Position numbers and translations under genes: made by a program. This document shows positions 44,486-55,823 of a stretch of DNA of 64,000 nucleotides, piece by piece. The notes beneath the pieces were generated by a model. It searched no databases and was not told the DNA's origin. It was given only the letters and a program-made list of their open reading frames with translations. The DNA is from Orobanche coerulescens (lineage: Eukaryota; Streptophyta; Magnoliopsida; Lamiales; Orobanchaceae): positions 141,304,858 through 141,368,857 of the forward strand of contig CM065812.1 of NCBI GenBank assembly GCA_033398695.1, written 5' to 3'. Position 1 is the stretch's first letter; the number at the start of each line of letters is the position of its first letter.

Positions 44486-44990
44486 ATGTGTGTGTGTGTG
44501 TTTATGTATATGCAGTGTGTGCAGTGTGTATAGTGTGTGTGTGTGTGTGCAGTGTGTGTGAGTATGTGTCAGAGTGCAGTGTGTGTATGTATGTGTGTGT
44601 GTGCGCGCAGCGTGTGTGAGAGTGCAATATGTGTGTGCAGTGTGTGTGAGTGTGTGTGAGAGTGCAGTGTGTCTGAGAGTGTAGTGTGTGTGTGCAGTAT
44701 GTGTGATTGTGTGCAGTATGTGTGATTATGTGCAGTGTGTGTGAGAGTGCAGAGTGCAGTGTGTGTGTGTGAGAGAGTGCAGAGTGCAGTGTGTGTGTGT
44801 GTGTGAGAGAGAGTGAGAGAGTGCAGTGTGTGTGAGAGTGTAGTGTGTGTGTGTGCAGTGTGTGAGTGTGTGCAGTCTGTGTGTGTGCAGTGTGTGTGTG
44901 AGAGTGCAGAGTGCAGTGTGTGAGTGTGTGCAGTGTGTGAGTGTGTTTTATGTGTGCAGTGTGTGTATGTTTTATGTGTGCAGTGTATAT
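44486..44990. repeat. TG-rich micro/minisatellite 1 in CACTA
   Basis: About 500 bp of (TG)n interrupted by regular GAGAGTGCAGTG units. Similar TG-rich tracts flank the other side of the small ORF at 62290-62940 and 63741-64000. Confidence 0.95.
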
Positions 44991-45028
44991 TGTGGTTGGT
45001 GATTAACTTTATTTGTTAATGCTGGCAC

Positions 45029-45305
45029 ATGGTGTCTCCTTCTCGTTCCCCTCACACTCCTCCTCCCGCTCGTTCTCCTCATTCCTACCGGGATCCTGAT
45101 GCTCATACACGTAGTACTTCTACATCGAGAAATCCCACGCGATGTAGAAGTATGTCGAAACGCTGTGTTGACGGAAAAAAATTACCTCTTGACATTGATC
45201 CAGTGCGGGGAAAGATCAAATACGAACACAAATTGAAGTTAAGTACGTACTTGGGAAAACTTGCCAAAGATCATGTCTCGATACTGTACAAGAGTTGGAA
45301 GCAAG
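45029..45305 (+). pseudogene. CACTA second ORF, first piece (broken by E)
   Basis: The frame opens MVSPSRSPHTPPPARSPHS with a serine/proline/arginine-rich head, then LDIDPVRGKIKYEHKLKLST and ILYKSWKQ. It is cut by E at 45305. The frame resumes at 62220 with VPDKADKEMLWQDIL, so the uninterrupted exon spans the insertion. The position after the transposase suggests the accessory protein of a CACTA element, but I cannot assign it firmly to a TNPA-like family. Confidence 0.7.
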
Positions 45306-45686
45306 TGTAATACCCGGTTGTAATTCAGTCATTATCATTCAGTAATTATCAGTCTGTAATTGTCACTCAGTGTATTTTCACTCAATTATAATCATTCATC
45401 AATCATGTTCTTTCACCGTGTTCACCGTTCGGAAAAACTTCGAGTTGTGTATCGTTATTGTTCATTGTTTCAACTTTACTCATATGAGTTCGACTTTGTT
45501 AGATCACCATTAATTTTTGGTAATTCCAAAAATTCTAAATCTTTGCAATATTATAGAGCATCGAGTTAGCTTTCCAATGGTTCAAACGGTGAGTCAATCG
45601 GAGTGCGGACGAGAGAGTTATGGTCGTTTTAGCTCAACCGCTCATTTTCCAGTATTGGCCGATCACTGCCGAACGAACTCGGCCGT
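45306..45686 (+). repeat. E 5' LTR, outer part
   Basis: Starts TGTAATACCCGG; matches 59899 onward. It is cut inside the palindrome array at GGCCGT by D (duplicated GCCGT, 45682-45686 and 53335-53339). Confidence 0.93.
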
Positions 45687-46567
45687 TGTTGCGATATTTC
45701 CTACACGCAAGTGCACGTCATCGTTTACAAGTAATAAAGTGATAAGTAGAGTATCGTTCCCACGAGGATTGAATCTCTAACTACCGACGTTTTCGTATCC
45801 CAATTTTATTTGAACAATCGAAGTTGGGTTTTTGGATTAATACTAAAAGAATTTCTGAAAGACTAAACAGAAAACGATAGCTTGAATAAAAGGAATCAAA
45901 TTATAAATAAGTCTAGAGTTCTGAATCCACCTTAATTTATCCGAATTTAATCTTGATTATCCGTAATAAATAATTTTCCCAATTTATTGAAGGCGGAGAT
46001 TGCTAATATATTCTACCGCCTCTCCCGAGGTCAATAGATTTATCTAACGGCGACTAACGCACTCTATCCCTAGGTGAATTATCTCGTCGCTAGGCGAAAA
46101 GCATTAAATCTCCTAAAGGCCACGTAGTTCCTATGAGTATATCCCTATCTCACAGAATAAAACGGTCCTCACCAATAGTTCCTCACCAAATCTCCTCTCC
46201 CGATTCGAAGTGAATGATTAAATCAATACAACTATTGGCCAGATAATTGCAAGCATAAAACATGATTGGGAAAACTCAATAAAAAGGTAATAAATTGGAT
46301 AACCTCAATCAATTCGTCAAAATAAAGGTTTCATCAAAACCCTAGATTAGGGCTTTTAGCCTGACATACTAAAAACTGAAAATACAAAGTAAATAAACGA
46401 AAGCATAAAATTCAAACGCAGATGAAGCTCGGATTCCTCCGTTCTTCAGCTTCCGCCTTCTGCCCTTGAATTCCTCTGCTTTCCTCCTCTTCTCTGTCTC
46501 CAAGCTTAAGCTCTCTTAGGTTTTGATTCAATAAAATCCAAGATGATTAAATTAGGGTCTTAAGCCT

Positions 46568-46575
46568 TATTTATA
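46568..46575 (-). promoter_or_regulatory. Putative TATA box of the D LTR
   Basis: TATAAATA on the sense strand, about 90 bp downstream of the CCGCGG repeat array; repeated at 52903-52910 in the 5' LTR. Confidence 0.6.
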
Positions 46576-46667
46576 GCTCAGCACTTCCATAAATCGCGTC
46601 CGTGTTAGTTGGTTGAAAGCGGCGAAACGGCCTAAAACCCGCATGTGACGTACCAAACCCGCTAAGT

Positions 46668-46851
46668 GTGCCGCGGCTCATCGAACCTGTGCCGCGGCAC
46701 ATCGCCAAAATCTGAATACCGGGCGTAATTAAATCCTTCCGTGCCGCGGCTCACATGGGCCGTGCCGCGGCACAGTACACTACTCGCCCCGCCGGTGGTG
46801 TCTTCCTTTGCCGCGGCTCAGCTTCCTTGTGCCGCGGCTCATAGTCCAGTT
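46668..46851. repeat. CCGCGG palindrome array in D LTR
   Basis: Six copies or variants of TGCCGCGGCTCA/TGCCGCGGCACA, the latter forming the 12-bp palindrome GTGCCGCGGCAC. Partner array at about 52999-53170, where several copies have lost bases. Confidence 0.93.
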
Positions 46852-47597
46852 TTGCCGTTTTCGCCCGTTTTGCCTCGTTTAAGCTTCCGGACTTCAATTT
46901 CCTGTCATTCATACAAAATTAAGGCATTAAAAGCTCATTTAGATGATTTCACACTCCAAAATACTACAAAATAATGGTAAATAAGCGTATAGAAATACGC
47001 CTAACAAATACCCCCAAACTTAAGCCTTTGCTTGTCCTCAAGCAAAAAGAATTAAAGCCAATAAAAGAATGTTGTGAATCATCGTGCAACTCATAGTGCT
47101 CAACCTAATCAATACTATCCTCCCATCCTCTCTAAATAATACGAGTGTCATAAAAGCGAGCTGCACTCAGAATAATGATTCCGCAAAGAAATCAAGTTCA
47201 GTCCTAATCATTTGTTCATGAAGAAAACTCAGCTCAAAGATCAACAAAACATGAGTCAAATCAACCGTCAATATGAAAGGCTAACATAAACAAGCTAGTT
47301 CGTCGCGTTCCACAGTCTAAAGGCACAATTTTTCACGAGTCTCATAACAAATAAACCTCGGACAGTATCCCCTTATATAAATATGCTCAAGAATTTGATT
47401 CGAGTCGACCACTAGGTTAGGATCTCGGGATGTTACATCGGGATAATCCTAGGGTGGAACTTCCATTCTCATGTACTCGGAAACCGTTTGACGTAAAAGA
47501 CACTCATGGGGCACATGGATGCTTCTAGTTACTAAGTTCCCGTTTACAGCGGAGAAACAACTCGAATACAAAATTTCCGCGTGTCCGAATCAAGGTT

Positions 47598-47762
47598 GCC
47601 GTTTTACGCGAGAGTAAACAGCGGGTCACGCGAATACCCCCGGTTACTAGGCTTCCTATCATTGGCACATGTGAACTCACTAAATCACTAGTCTAATCGG
47701 GGTCGTTTTACGCGAGAGTAAACAACGGGTCACGCGAATACCCCCGGTTACTAGACTTCCCT
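47598..47762. repeat. Tandem duplication in D, about 103-bp period
   Basis: Two near-identical units with GTTTTACGCGAGAGTAAAC, GGGTCACGCGAATACCCCC and GGTTACTAG; a third, eroded unit lies just to the left. Confidence 0.85.
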
Positions 47763-48774
47763 TCATAGAACACATTATCTCGACTTTTAGGGAAAAACTG
47801 CCCGACTCTAAACTCAATTTAAGTGCCAACACGACTAAAGAAATAGTACGACTCACTATCCGAAAAATGTAGCCAAACGCATTGATGGGGATTTAAAAAC
47901 AAGTATGTATCGTCTCTTATCTGCCAAGTCCTCTACAATCGCGAAAAATTTCGGACCTAATTGAATACTAAGCAGAACAGAAATAACTGACTACAACTCG
48001 ACTAAAACTCGCCCGCTTCTTCAGAGAGAAAGACAGTGTCGTAACATCAGTATCACACATAATAGAAGCACGAAAATTCACGAATAAAGAAAAACTACGG
48101 CAAGCAAGGCTATCTAAAAAAAAATTTTCGCAAAGAAAAGAAAAGTGCAACAAAATATAATGTACAGAAAGAAAATAGAGTACAAAGAATGAATGTAGAT
48201 CAAAGTAGATCCCCCAAACTTAGGACGTACATTGACCTCAATGGACAAAAATGAAATGCAAGAAAAGTAAAAGGTCAAGTACTCCCCTCCATCTGCTCAG
48301 AGTGGTGCCGGCATCGTCCGGTGAGGAGGGTGGTGCTTCTGAATGATCAATTTTCCATTGCTGCAATTTATCAAACACCTTGTGTGCACAAGTTAAAATG
48401 AAGAACAAAAATTTTGATGGTTAATTCCAAATCCCAAAAATAATAACACAGATTGTAGCCCTGAATTACAAAAACCATCATCAACAATTCGTTCACAAAC
48501 ATCAATTCCGTCACAATAACAAATTCCCCATATTCCAACTCCATTTCAGAAACAACAATGAAGAACAACTAGCAATATAAAACTTCAAATCTTTTCACAT
48601 CAAAATTCACCTATGATTTAGAAATCAAAAATTACCTGGAGAATTTGAGAAGGAGACTGATAGAATGGACCCGACTAACCTCATCGTGTGCAGGAGGGAA
48701 GGAATGAAGGGAAGAAGTCTATATGCAGGCCGATCGACTGAAAGAGCTTGACCTGGCTGCTCTTATTTTGCGAC

Positions 48775-49115
48775 GGGTGCCGCGGCACAATAAAAGTGAG
48801 CCGCGGCCCAAAGTACAGTCGGATTTGGACGTTTTGATATGCCGTCGGGTGCCGCGGCTCAGATTTCGTATGCCGCGGCTCAGTGTTATAGTGTGCCGCG
48901 GCTCAGCCATTGTATGCCGCGGCTCAAAGTACAGGCGCCCTGGGCGTTTCTTGACCATTTAGTGTGCCGCGGCTCAGTTTTCGGGTGCCGCGGCTCAGCG
49001 ACCTGGTGTGCCGCGGCTCAGTAAGATCATGCCGCGGCACTGGGTACAGTTTGATCGGCCATTTTTCCTCAGCTGATGTGTGCCGCGGCTCACCTGGACT
49101 GTGCCGCGGCCCATT
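48775..49115. repeat. Twelve-copy GCCGCGG array in the D interior
   Basis: Twelve copies of the LTR motif family TGCCGCGGCTCA (with GCAC and GCCC endings) at irregular 15-50 bp spacing, outside the LTR. It is denser than the LTR array. Confidence 0.93.
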
Positions 49116-49322
49116 ATTGAATTTATCCCCTTTTTGCTGATTCCTGCACAGAAATTTTACACGAATTCATTAAAATGAGAGGAAAGGATGGATCCAAGAG
49201 GAAAGAAGACAAAAAGAGACTCTAATAATGCAAGCAACCAACAAAGAATCTACAACTAGTACTCGGGTTGCCTCCCGAGAAGCGCTAAGTTTATAGTCTT
49301 CAGCCGGACTTATTGAACAACG

Positions 49323-51881
49323 TTAGTTTGCTTTTCGCAAACTCCATTTGGCTTCCGCCCCGTTTATCGAACCGTTTATATTTTGGTTAAAATTATGACC
49401 ATCGGTCATCAGCAGTTCGATTCTCGGTTCGGTAATCAAATGTTGTTTGCGAAGAGGTTTCGACTTGAAAAACTTCCCGAAACACCCGGTTTCTCCATGA
49501 CTAATTTTTCTCTTGGCTTTCGGCTCACTCTCCTCCTTTGGCAACGAACTCACGACTGCAGCAGATTTTTCCTCATGCTCGAGGAATGCCACTCGTTCAA
49601 CATTCTTCTTAAAACTTGGGCCATTCAACACAAAATCTGAATTTTTCCACCGACGATGTTTTCGGTGCTTTCCTCTTTCAACAACATCCACGCTTTCAAT
49701 TTGAGACTCTTTATCAGCACTTCCGGGACATGGGAGCGATTTGAACACTTGAAAAGTGACTTGCTCGTCTTGGACCCTCAGAGTTAACTCCCCCTTTTCC
49801 ACGTCTATAAGGGTGCGGCCCGTAGCGAGAAATGGTCGTCCCAAGATGATCGGAATATTTTCATCTTCCTCCATGTCTAGTACGATGAAATCAGCCGGAA
49901 AGATGAACTTATCGACTTTAACTAAAACATCCTCGATCACTCCCCTCGGATACTTTATTGATCGATCTGCCAATTGTAAGGAGACTGTGGTCGGCTTGGC
50001 TTCCCCAATATTCAGCTTTTGGAAAATCGATAGAGGCATGAGGTTGATACTTGCACCAAGATCGCATAGTGCCTTATCAAACGAAAGATTCCCCATGGTG
50101 CACGGTATGTTGAAGCTTCCCGGATCTTTCAATTTAGGTGGGAGCTTCTTTTGAAGAATTGCACTGCACTCCTCTGTCAAGGCAACCGTTTCAAACTCTT
50201 CAAGTTTTCTCTTCTTAGATAGTATCTCTTTCATGAACTTGACATAACTCGGCATCTGCTCCAATGCTTCGGCGAACGGAATATTTATGTGAAGCTTTTT
50301 GAACACCTCAAGGAACTTAGAAAATTGTTTGTCCGCCCTTCTTTGCTGTAGTCTCTGCGGAAACGGAACGGGGGGAACACATGTCTTTGAGTTATCCGGC
50401 TGAACTTCCTTCGACTCCTCTAGCTTTAATTCCATCTCTTCCTCAATCCTCTTCTTCTCTTTACTCAGCTCGGGCTGATCTAGCACATCTCTCCCGCTTC
50501 TCAAGCTAATTGCATTTAAACTTTCTCGAGGATTTGTCTCTGTGGTACTCGGCAATGCTCCCTCCGGACGAGCTGTCAATACATTAGCGATTTGGCCCAG
50601 CTGGACCTCTAAATTCCGAATGGAAGCAGAATGATTTTGTAACGTAGCTTCCGTCCGAGTCATAAATTGACTCGTATTTGCCGCCAATTTTGCAAGGGCT
50701 TCCTCGAGAGACACTTTAGGAGCGGAAGGGGGCTGCTGTTGATTCTGAGTGAAAGGGGGCTGGTGTGCGTTCTGTCCGTTTCTCCATGAAAAGTTGGGGT
50801 GATTGCGCCACCCCGGATTATAAGTATTGGAGTACGGGTTATTCGGTCGATTCCCATTTCCTACGAATTGAGCCTGCTCCATCTGATTTTGCTCGAACGG
50901 ATTTCCAAATTGACATTCCGCACTCGGGTGTGATCCGTTACACCAATTACACGTCTCAATGGTAACGGGGGCTGGTGCGTGCGAAAAGTTCTGGAGCTGT
51001 TGTGTCAAAGCGGCGACTTGAGCTGACAAGGTGGAAATCGGATCATTGCTCGAAACTTCCATTACCCTCTTCGGTGTCAATCTTTCTGCTGGCCATTGGT
51101 ATGCGTTTTCGGCCATATCCTCCAAAAGCACGTGAGCCTCGGCCATAGATTTTCCCATGAATGTCCCTCCGGAGGCTGCATCGACAAGAGTGCGTGTAGA
51201 AGCACTCAAACCACCATAAAATGTGTGCAGCTGAAGCCAATCAGGAATGCCGTGATGAGGGCATCTTCGAAGTAATTCTTTATATCGCTCCCACGCCTCG
51301 TGGAGCGATTCCATATCGAACTGGGCAAAAGTAGTTATCTCGTTTCTCAACCGCGCCGTCTTAGCTGGTGGGAAAAATTTTGCAAGGAAGGCTTGCACTA
51401 ACCTCTCCCAAGTTGTAATCGACCCCGGCGGTAAGGAATTTAACCAAAACTTTGCTTTATCCCTCAAAGAAAAAGGGAAAAGCCTCAATCGGATGGCATC
51501 GTCGGTGACACCATTTGTTTTAAATGTGTCACATATCTCAAGGAACGAAGCAATGTGGGCATTCGGGTCATCCTTCGGCAATCCACAGAAAGGGCTCGCC
51601 TGTACCATCTGAATAATGGCGGGCTTGATTTCAAAATTATTAGCTTGGACGGTGGGACGCCGAATTCCCGAAAAATTTGCGTTGACTTGCGGCATGGCAT
51701 AATCTCGAAGAGCGAGTTCCGGTTGAACTTGCCGCACTTGGTTGTCTCCTCCTTGGATTTCAATATTTTCGGCCATCTTGACTGTAAATGCGCAACTCTC
51801 TTTTTCCTTTTTATTCCTTCTTAGAGTGCGCTCGAGCTCGGTGTCCAAAGGTAGTAAGCCTTCGTTACCGAGTCTTCTCAT
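49323..51881 (-). CDS. D gag-protease polyprotein (Athila-like), intact
   Basis: An uninterrupted 852-codon frame. Residues about 1-45 (MRRLGNEGLLPLDTELERT) and ALRDYAMPQVN are typical Athila-type gag openings. A retrotransposon capsid block lies at about 95-200 (IASFLEICDTFKTNGVTDDA, LRDKAKFWLNSLP, TWERLVQAFLAKFFPP, WERYKELLRRCPHHGIP). A zinc-binding C-x2-C-x3-H-x4-C lies near 310-325. The protease has DLGASINLMPLS near 605 and IILGRPFLATGRTLIDV; the DLGAS form is usual in this lineage. A lysine-rich tail follows, then a stop where RT should begin. It would build the particle and process gag but cannot reverse transcribe. An internal start (MAENIEIQGGDN) is also possible. Confidence 0.93.
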   Translation of the reverse strand: MRRLGNEGLLPLDTELERTLRRNKKEKESCAFTVKMAENIEIQGGDNQVRQVQPELALRDYAMPQVNANFSGIRRPTVQANNFEIKPAIIQMVQASPFCGLPKDDPNAHIASFLEICDTFKTNGVTDDAIRLRLFPFSLRDKAKFWLNSLPPGSITTWERLVQAFLAKFFPPAKTARLRNEITTFAQFDMESLHEAWERYKELLRRCPHHGIPDWLQLHTFYGGLSASTRTLVDAASGGTFMGKSMAEAHVLLEDMAENAYQWPAERLTPKRVMEVSSNDPISTLSAQVAALTQQLQNFSHAPAPVTIETCNWCNGSHPSAECQFGNPFEQNQMEQAQFVGNGNRPNNPYSNTYNPGWRNHPNFSWRNGQNAHQPPFTQNQQQPPSAPKVSLEEALAKLAANTSQFMTRTEATLQNHSASIRNLEVQLGQIANVLTARPEGALPSTTETNPRESLNAISLRSGRDVLDQPELSKEKKRIEEEMELKLEESKEVQPDNSKTCVPPVPFPQRLQQRRADKQFSKFLEVFKKLHINIPFAEALEQMPSYVKFMKEILSKKRKLEEFETVALTEECSAILQKKLPPKLKDPGSFNIPCTMGNLSFDKALCDLGASINLMPLSIFQKLNIGEAKPTTVSLQLADRSIKYPRGVIEDVLVKVDKFIFPADFIVLDMEEDENIPIILGRPFLATGRTLIDVEKGELTLRVQDEQVTFQVFKSLPCPGSADKESQIESVDVVERGKHRKHRRWKNSDFVLNGPSFKKNVERVAFLEHEEKSAAVVSSLPKEESEPKAKRKISHGETGCFGKFFKSKPLRKQHLITEPRIELLMTDGHNFNQNINGSINGAEAKWSLRKAN

Positions 51882-52002
51882 GCACTACACGAAAGGTCCT
51901 GAAAGGAAAAACGAATAAACAAAATTAAATACACAAAAAAATAAAAATCAAACGTTCAAATTAAGACTGGAAATACTTAAGTCGATATTAGAAAAATTTC
52001 AG

Positions 52003-52020
52003 TCCCCGGCAACGGCGCCA
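52003..52020 (-). other. D primer-binding site (tRNA-Asp)
   Basis: TGGCGCCGTTGCCGGGGA on the minus strand, six bases inside the 5' LTR, a full 18-base match to the plant tRNA-Asp 3' end. Confidence 0.95.
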
Positions 52021-52026
52021 AAAACT

Positions 52027-53334
52027 TGTTGCGATATTTCCTACACGCAAGTGCACGTCATCGTTTACAAGTAATAAAGTGATAAGTAGAGTATCGTTCC
52101 CACGAGGATTGAATCTCTAACTACCGACGCGTTTCGTATCCCAATTTTATTTGAACAATCGAAGTTGGGTTTTGGATTAATACTAAAAGAATTTACGAAA
52201 GACTAAACAGAAACGATAGCTTGAATAAAAGGAATCAAATTATAAATAAGTCTAGAGTTGAATCCACCTTAATTTATCCGAATTTAATCTTGATTATCCG
52301 TAATAAATAATTTTCCCAATTTATTGAAGGCGGAGATTGCTAATATATTCTACCGCCTCTCCCGAGGTCAATAGATTTATCTAACGGCGACTAACGCACT
52401 CTATCCCTAGGTGAATTATCTCGTCGCTAGGCGAAAAGCATTAAATCTCCTAAAGGCCACGTAGTTCCTATGAGTATATCCCTATCTCACGAGAATAAAC
52501 GGTCCTCACCAATAGTTCCTCACCAAATCTCCTCTCCCGATTCGAAGTGAATGATTAAATCAATACAACTATTGGCCAGATAATTGCAAGCATAAAACAT
52601 GATTGGGAAAACTCAATAAAAAGGTAATAAATTGGATAACCTCAATCAATTCGTCAAAATAAAGGTTTCATCAAAACCCTAGATTAGGGCTTTTAGCCTG
52701 ACATACTAAAAACTGAAAATACAAAGTAAATAAACGAAAGCATAAAATTCAAACGCAGATGAAGCTCGGATTCCTCCGTTCTTGACTTCCATATCCGCCC
52801 TTGAATTCCTCTGCTTTCCTCCTCTTCTCTGTCTCCAAGCTTAAGCTCTCTTAGGTTTTGATTCAATAAAATCCAAGATGATTAAATTAGGGTCTTAAGC
52901 CTTATTTATAGCTCAGCACTTCCATAAATCGCGTCCGTGTTAGTTGGTTGAAAGCGGCAAACGGCCTAAAACCCATGAGACGTACCAAACCCGCTAAGTG
53001 TGCCGCGGCTCATCGAACTCGTGCCGCGGCACATCGCCAAAATCGAATACACGGGCGTAATTAAATCCTTCCGTGCGCGGCTCACATGGTGTGCCGCGGA
53101 CACAGTACACCTACTCGCCCCTTGGTGGTGTCTTCCTTTCGCGGCTCAGCTTCCTTGTGCCGCGGCTCATAGTCCAGTTTTGCCGTTTTCGCCCATTTTG
53201 CCTCGTTTAAGCTTCCGGACTTCAATTTCCTGTCATTCATACAAAATTAAGGCATTAAAAGCTCATTTAGATGATTTCACACTCCAAAATACTACAAAAT
53301 AATGGTAAATAAGCGTATAGAAATACGCCTAACA
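52027..53334 (-). repeat. D 5' LTR
   Basis: Pair of 45687-47006. Nearly identical except at CTG/CAG and CCG sites, for example bases missing in the CCGCGG repeats. TATA box 52903-52910. Confidence 0.95.
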
Positions 53335-53645
53335 GCCGTGTCGTCCGACACGGCCCGTGCCGTACTCGTCCGGAAAATGCCGAAGTGTCTGCCTCAGGAC
53401 CCGACCGTGTCGTCTGGCACGGCCGAGTCGAACCCTTCCGGATAAGCCAGAATCGTCGCCCAAAGACGCCCGACCGTGTCGCCCGCACGGTCGAGTCATG
53501 CCGAAGTCATTTGTCGGACGGGTCATCGGAAGGCCCTCGCGCCGCGACCGTGTCAAGCGGACACGGTCGAGTCCTGTCGGCCATTTGTCCGGCCAATCAG
53601 TGCGACACGACCGTGCCGATCGGCACGGGCCGTGTCCGGCAGGTA
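53335..53645. repeat. GC-rich palindrome array in E 5' LTR
   Basis: Dense CCGTGTC/GACACGG and GGCACGG/CCGTGCC elements, including GTGCCGATCGGCAC. Ends about 10 bp before the TATA box. Partner at 60270-60575. Confidence 0.9.
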
Positions 53646-55291
53646 GTCAACCCCTATAAATTCATTTTTGAGCATTTCGGCTCATTCCTTCGATTTTTCC
53701 ACCTTTTACGACAGAGAGAAGCTTGAGGGAGGGTTTTTCCTTCACAAATCATTTGGGTGTTTGATTTTCTTCATCTCCTTTCGATCGTGAAGCCCGGATA
53801 ATCAATCTAACGCGTGTTCTTCGGATTAAAACACTTGGATCTTCAAGAGGTAATTCCTTCAACACTTTGGACTTCGATTTTGTGTTGAGATATGATGTTT
53901 TGGACGTTATAATCATGTTATATGAAGGGATATGTATATGATTATGAGGTTGTATAAGGATTCATTGGATTATTGAGGGATTATTCAAGAACACCTTGAA
54001 TATCGAGTTGGAATTGGGGATTTTCGACTAATTGTTGTTATAATCCCATTTTTGGATATTCGTAACGGATTATTGATCGTATTGGAGATGTTTTGTTGGT
54101 TTGAAACACTTCTTGGGGGATTTTGATATTGGTATATTGAGGTTTGATTGTAACAACCGGAGTTTCGCCACAACGTATTCGATATAATGCCCCAATGAAC
54201 TTAGTTTAATCGTACCGACGTTTTGAGTTCGTTATATTCGTGTTTAATTCGTGTATTGATCGGATCGTTGGATATTGTATAATTCAAGGTTGTTCGAGCG
54301 ATCGATATCTCAATTAGGACGTTGTTCGTGGAAGGATAATTGTCGCCGGTGTTGAGTAAGTTAATTCTTACTCGGTTAAAAGGATATTCATACCTTTTGT
54401 TGTTGATCATTCATAATCATAACTCATTCATCATTGTATTAATCATATTAAAACTTGTTATTGTCAATTAATCACTTCAGTCATAAGGAACGACGGTTCC
54501 AATCTTTTCGTTGAGCTATCATTCATTTCATTATTACTCTCATCTCGGTGAGTCATTCTTGACTTTGTCAGATTATTATTTATTCATTGATATTCATTAC
54601 GGTCATTCTCGTTCATATGACCTTCTGGGTTCATATTGCGTGGCCGGGTGTGGCTGTGTGGAATTTTTAGTCGGGCACACGATGGTTATGTATTGGGTTC
54701 ACCGATACATTAGACCGTGCACACGGGAAAGTGTTACACCGTGAGACTAATTAGGTACACGGACGGGTGTTGTACACTCACACAGAACATTACGGGCGTA
54801 CTATGATACTCCTCTTCAGCGTAATTCGTAATTAAGGATATTTCATAACTTCAGTTAAATCATGATTGTGTATTTTTCAACCCTTGAGGATTGTTGTTCT
54901 TTGTAACTGACCCCGTTTGGGGATTTTGTTTTTCAGGTCATGGCAAGGCAAACGCACGGGAATAGCATGTTGATGTCGAGGAGTCCTAGTGATACTAGTA
55001 GGGGGCCCCGATCTTTCAGTTATTCATGTTACTGTTCTTTATTTTCCGCTGCAGACTTTCATTTGAATACTCCGTTTCATTCAGTGTTGTGTATTTTATC
55101 TTCATATAAAATACACTAGTATTCGGTATTGTCCTGGTGTGTTGTAATTAAACTCCTCATCGGAGTAATTATTGCTGTAATGTAGTTCGGTACAACATTT
55201 ATCTTGTGTAATTCATTAATTTTCATTTGCCTAGTGGGTCCCAGTTGGGGATCTACGGCACTGTAATATCCGCCTAGTTTGGGGTGTTACA
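53340..55291 (+). repeat. E 5' LTR, inner part
   Basis: Resumes the palindrome array after D and ends GGGGTGTTACA. Array 53335-53645, TATA box 53655-53662; the rest is AT-rich without a gene. Confidence 0.93.
53655..53662 (+). promoter_or_regulatory. Putative TATA box of the E LTR
   Basis: CCCCTATAAATTCA directly after the palindrome array; same at 60585-60592 in the 3' LTR. Confidence 0.6.
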
Positions 55292-55295
55292 GAGT

Positions 55296-55307
55296 TGGTA
55301 TCGGAGC
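55296..55307 (+). other. E primer-binding site (tRNA-iMet type)
   Basis: TGGTATCGGAGC four bases after the LTR; CGG for expected CAG, as in A1, B and C. Confidence 0.85.
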
Positions 55308-55823
55308 GTGGTTTTGAATACCACCTTCCGAGTCATGTCTCATTTGAAATCATCGTCATCAGACTAGTATCATTGGACTTTCGCGTCACGTGTGACCTGT
55401 GCAAATGCCGAGCCAATCAGACCGAAAGAACTGTAAGACTTCTAACGCCATGGTATAATTTCTGGCAATAGTCATTCATTCATCATTCATCATTTAACAA
55501 TCCTCAAACATCATCATTCATTATGATCGGGACGATCATATTAACTCATCAATCACTTAATTCATTTCATTACTCAGTTAATAATCAGGACGATCATGTT
55601 AACTCATTAATTACTCAATTCATTTCATTACTCGATTGTCAATGGATGATCATATTATCAATCTTGTTAAGTTATTCAAGATAATCATTTCAAGAATTTC
55701 ATCAGATAATCATGTAACTTCAGTAAATCATTCATATAATCACTAAGTTAGAGCATGTATACTCATTTTCATCATCTCATGACATAATCATAACGTGCTA
55801 ATCATGTGGGAAATATAATCATT
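55308..55823 (+). other. E 5' leader
   Basis: AT-rich leader with repeated TAATCA, CATTACTCA and GACGATCATRTTAACTCA blocks (about 55530-55650), homologous to the B leader. No gene. Confidence 0.75.

Larger units (their letters stand above)
45687..47006 (-). repeat. D 3' LTR
   Basis: TGTTGCGATA to CGCCTAACA, 1.3 kb, pair of 52027-53334. Contains six GTGCCGCGGCTCA/GTGCCGCGGCACA repeats at 46668-46851 and, downstream in sense, TATAAATA at 46568-46575. The purine tract AAGTTTGGGGGTATT (minus) abuts it at 47007. Confidence 0.95.
47007..49322 (-). other. D 3' non-coding region
   Basis: No gene seen on either strand; open frames are short and low-complexity. It contains a tandem duplication at 47598-47762, a (GCCGCGG) array at 48775-49115 and AT-rich DNA. 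RT, RNase H and integrase would lie here in an autonomous Athila element, and none is detectable. Confidence 0.8.
45687..53334 (-). mobile_element. D: Athila-like LTR element with gag-protease only, nested in E
   Basis: 7.6 kb between GCCGT duplications. On the minus strand: 5' LTR 52027-53334, perfect tRNA-Asp primer site 52003-52020, one intact gag-protease ORF 51881-49323, a 2.3-kb non-coding 3' region rich in repeats, purine tract, and 3' LTR 45687-47006. There is no RT, RNase H or integrase, so it depends on another element for replication. The intact long ORF suggests selection or youth. Confidence 0.93.
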
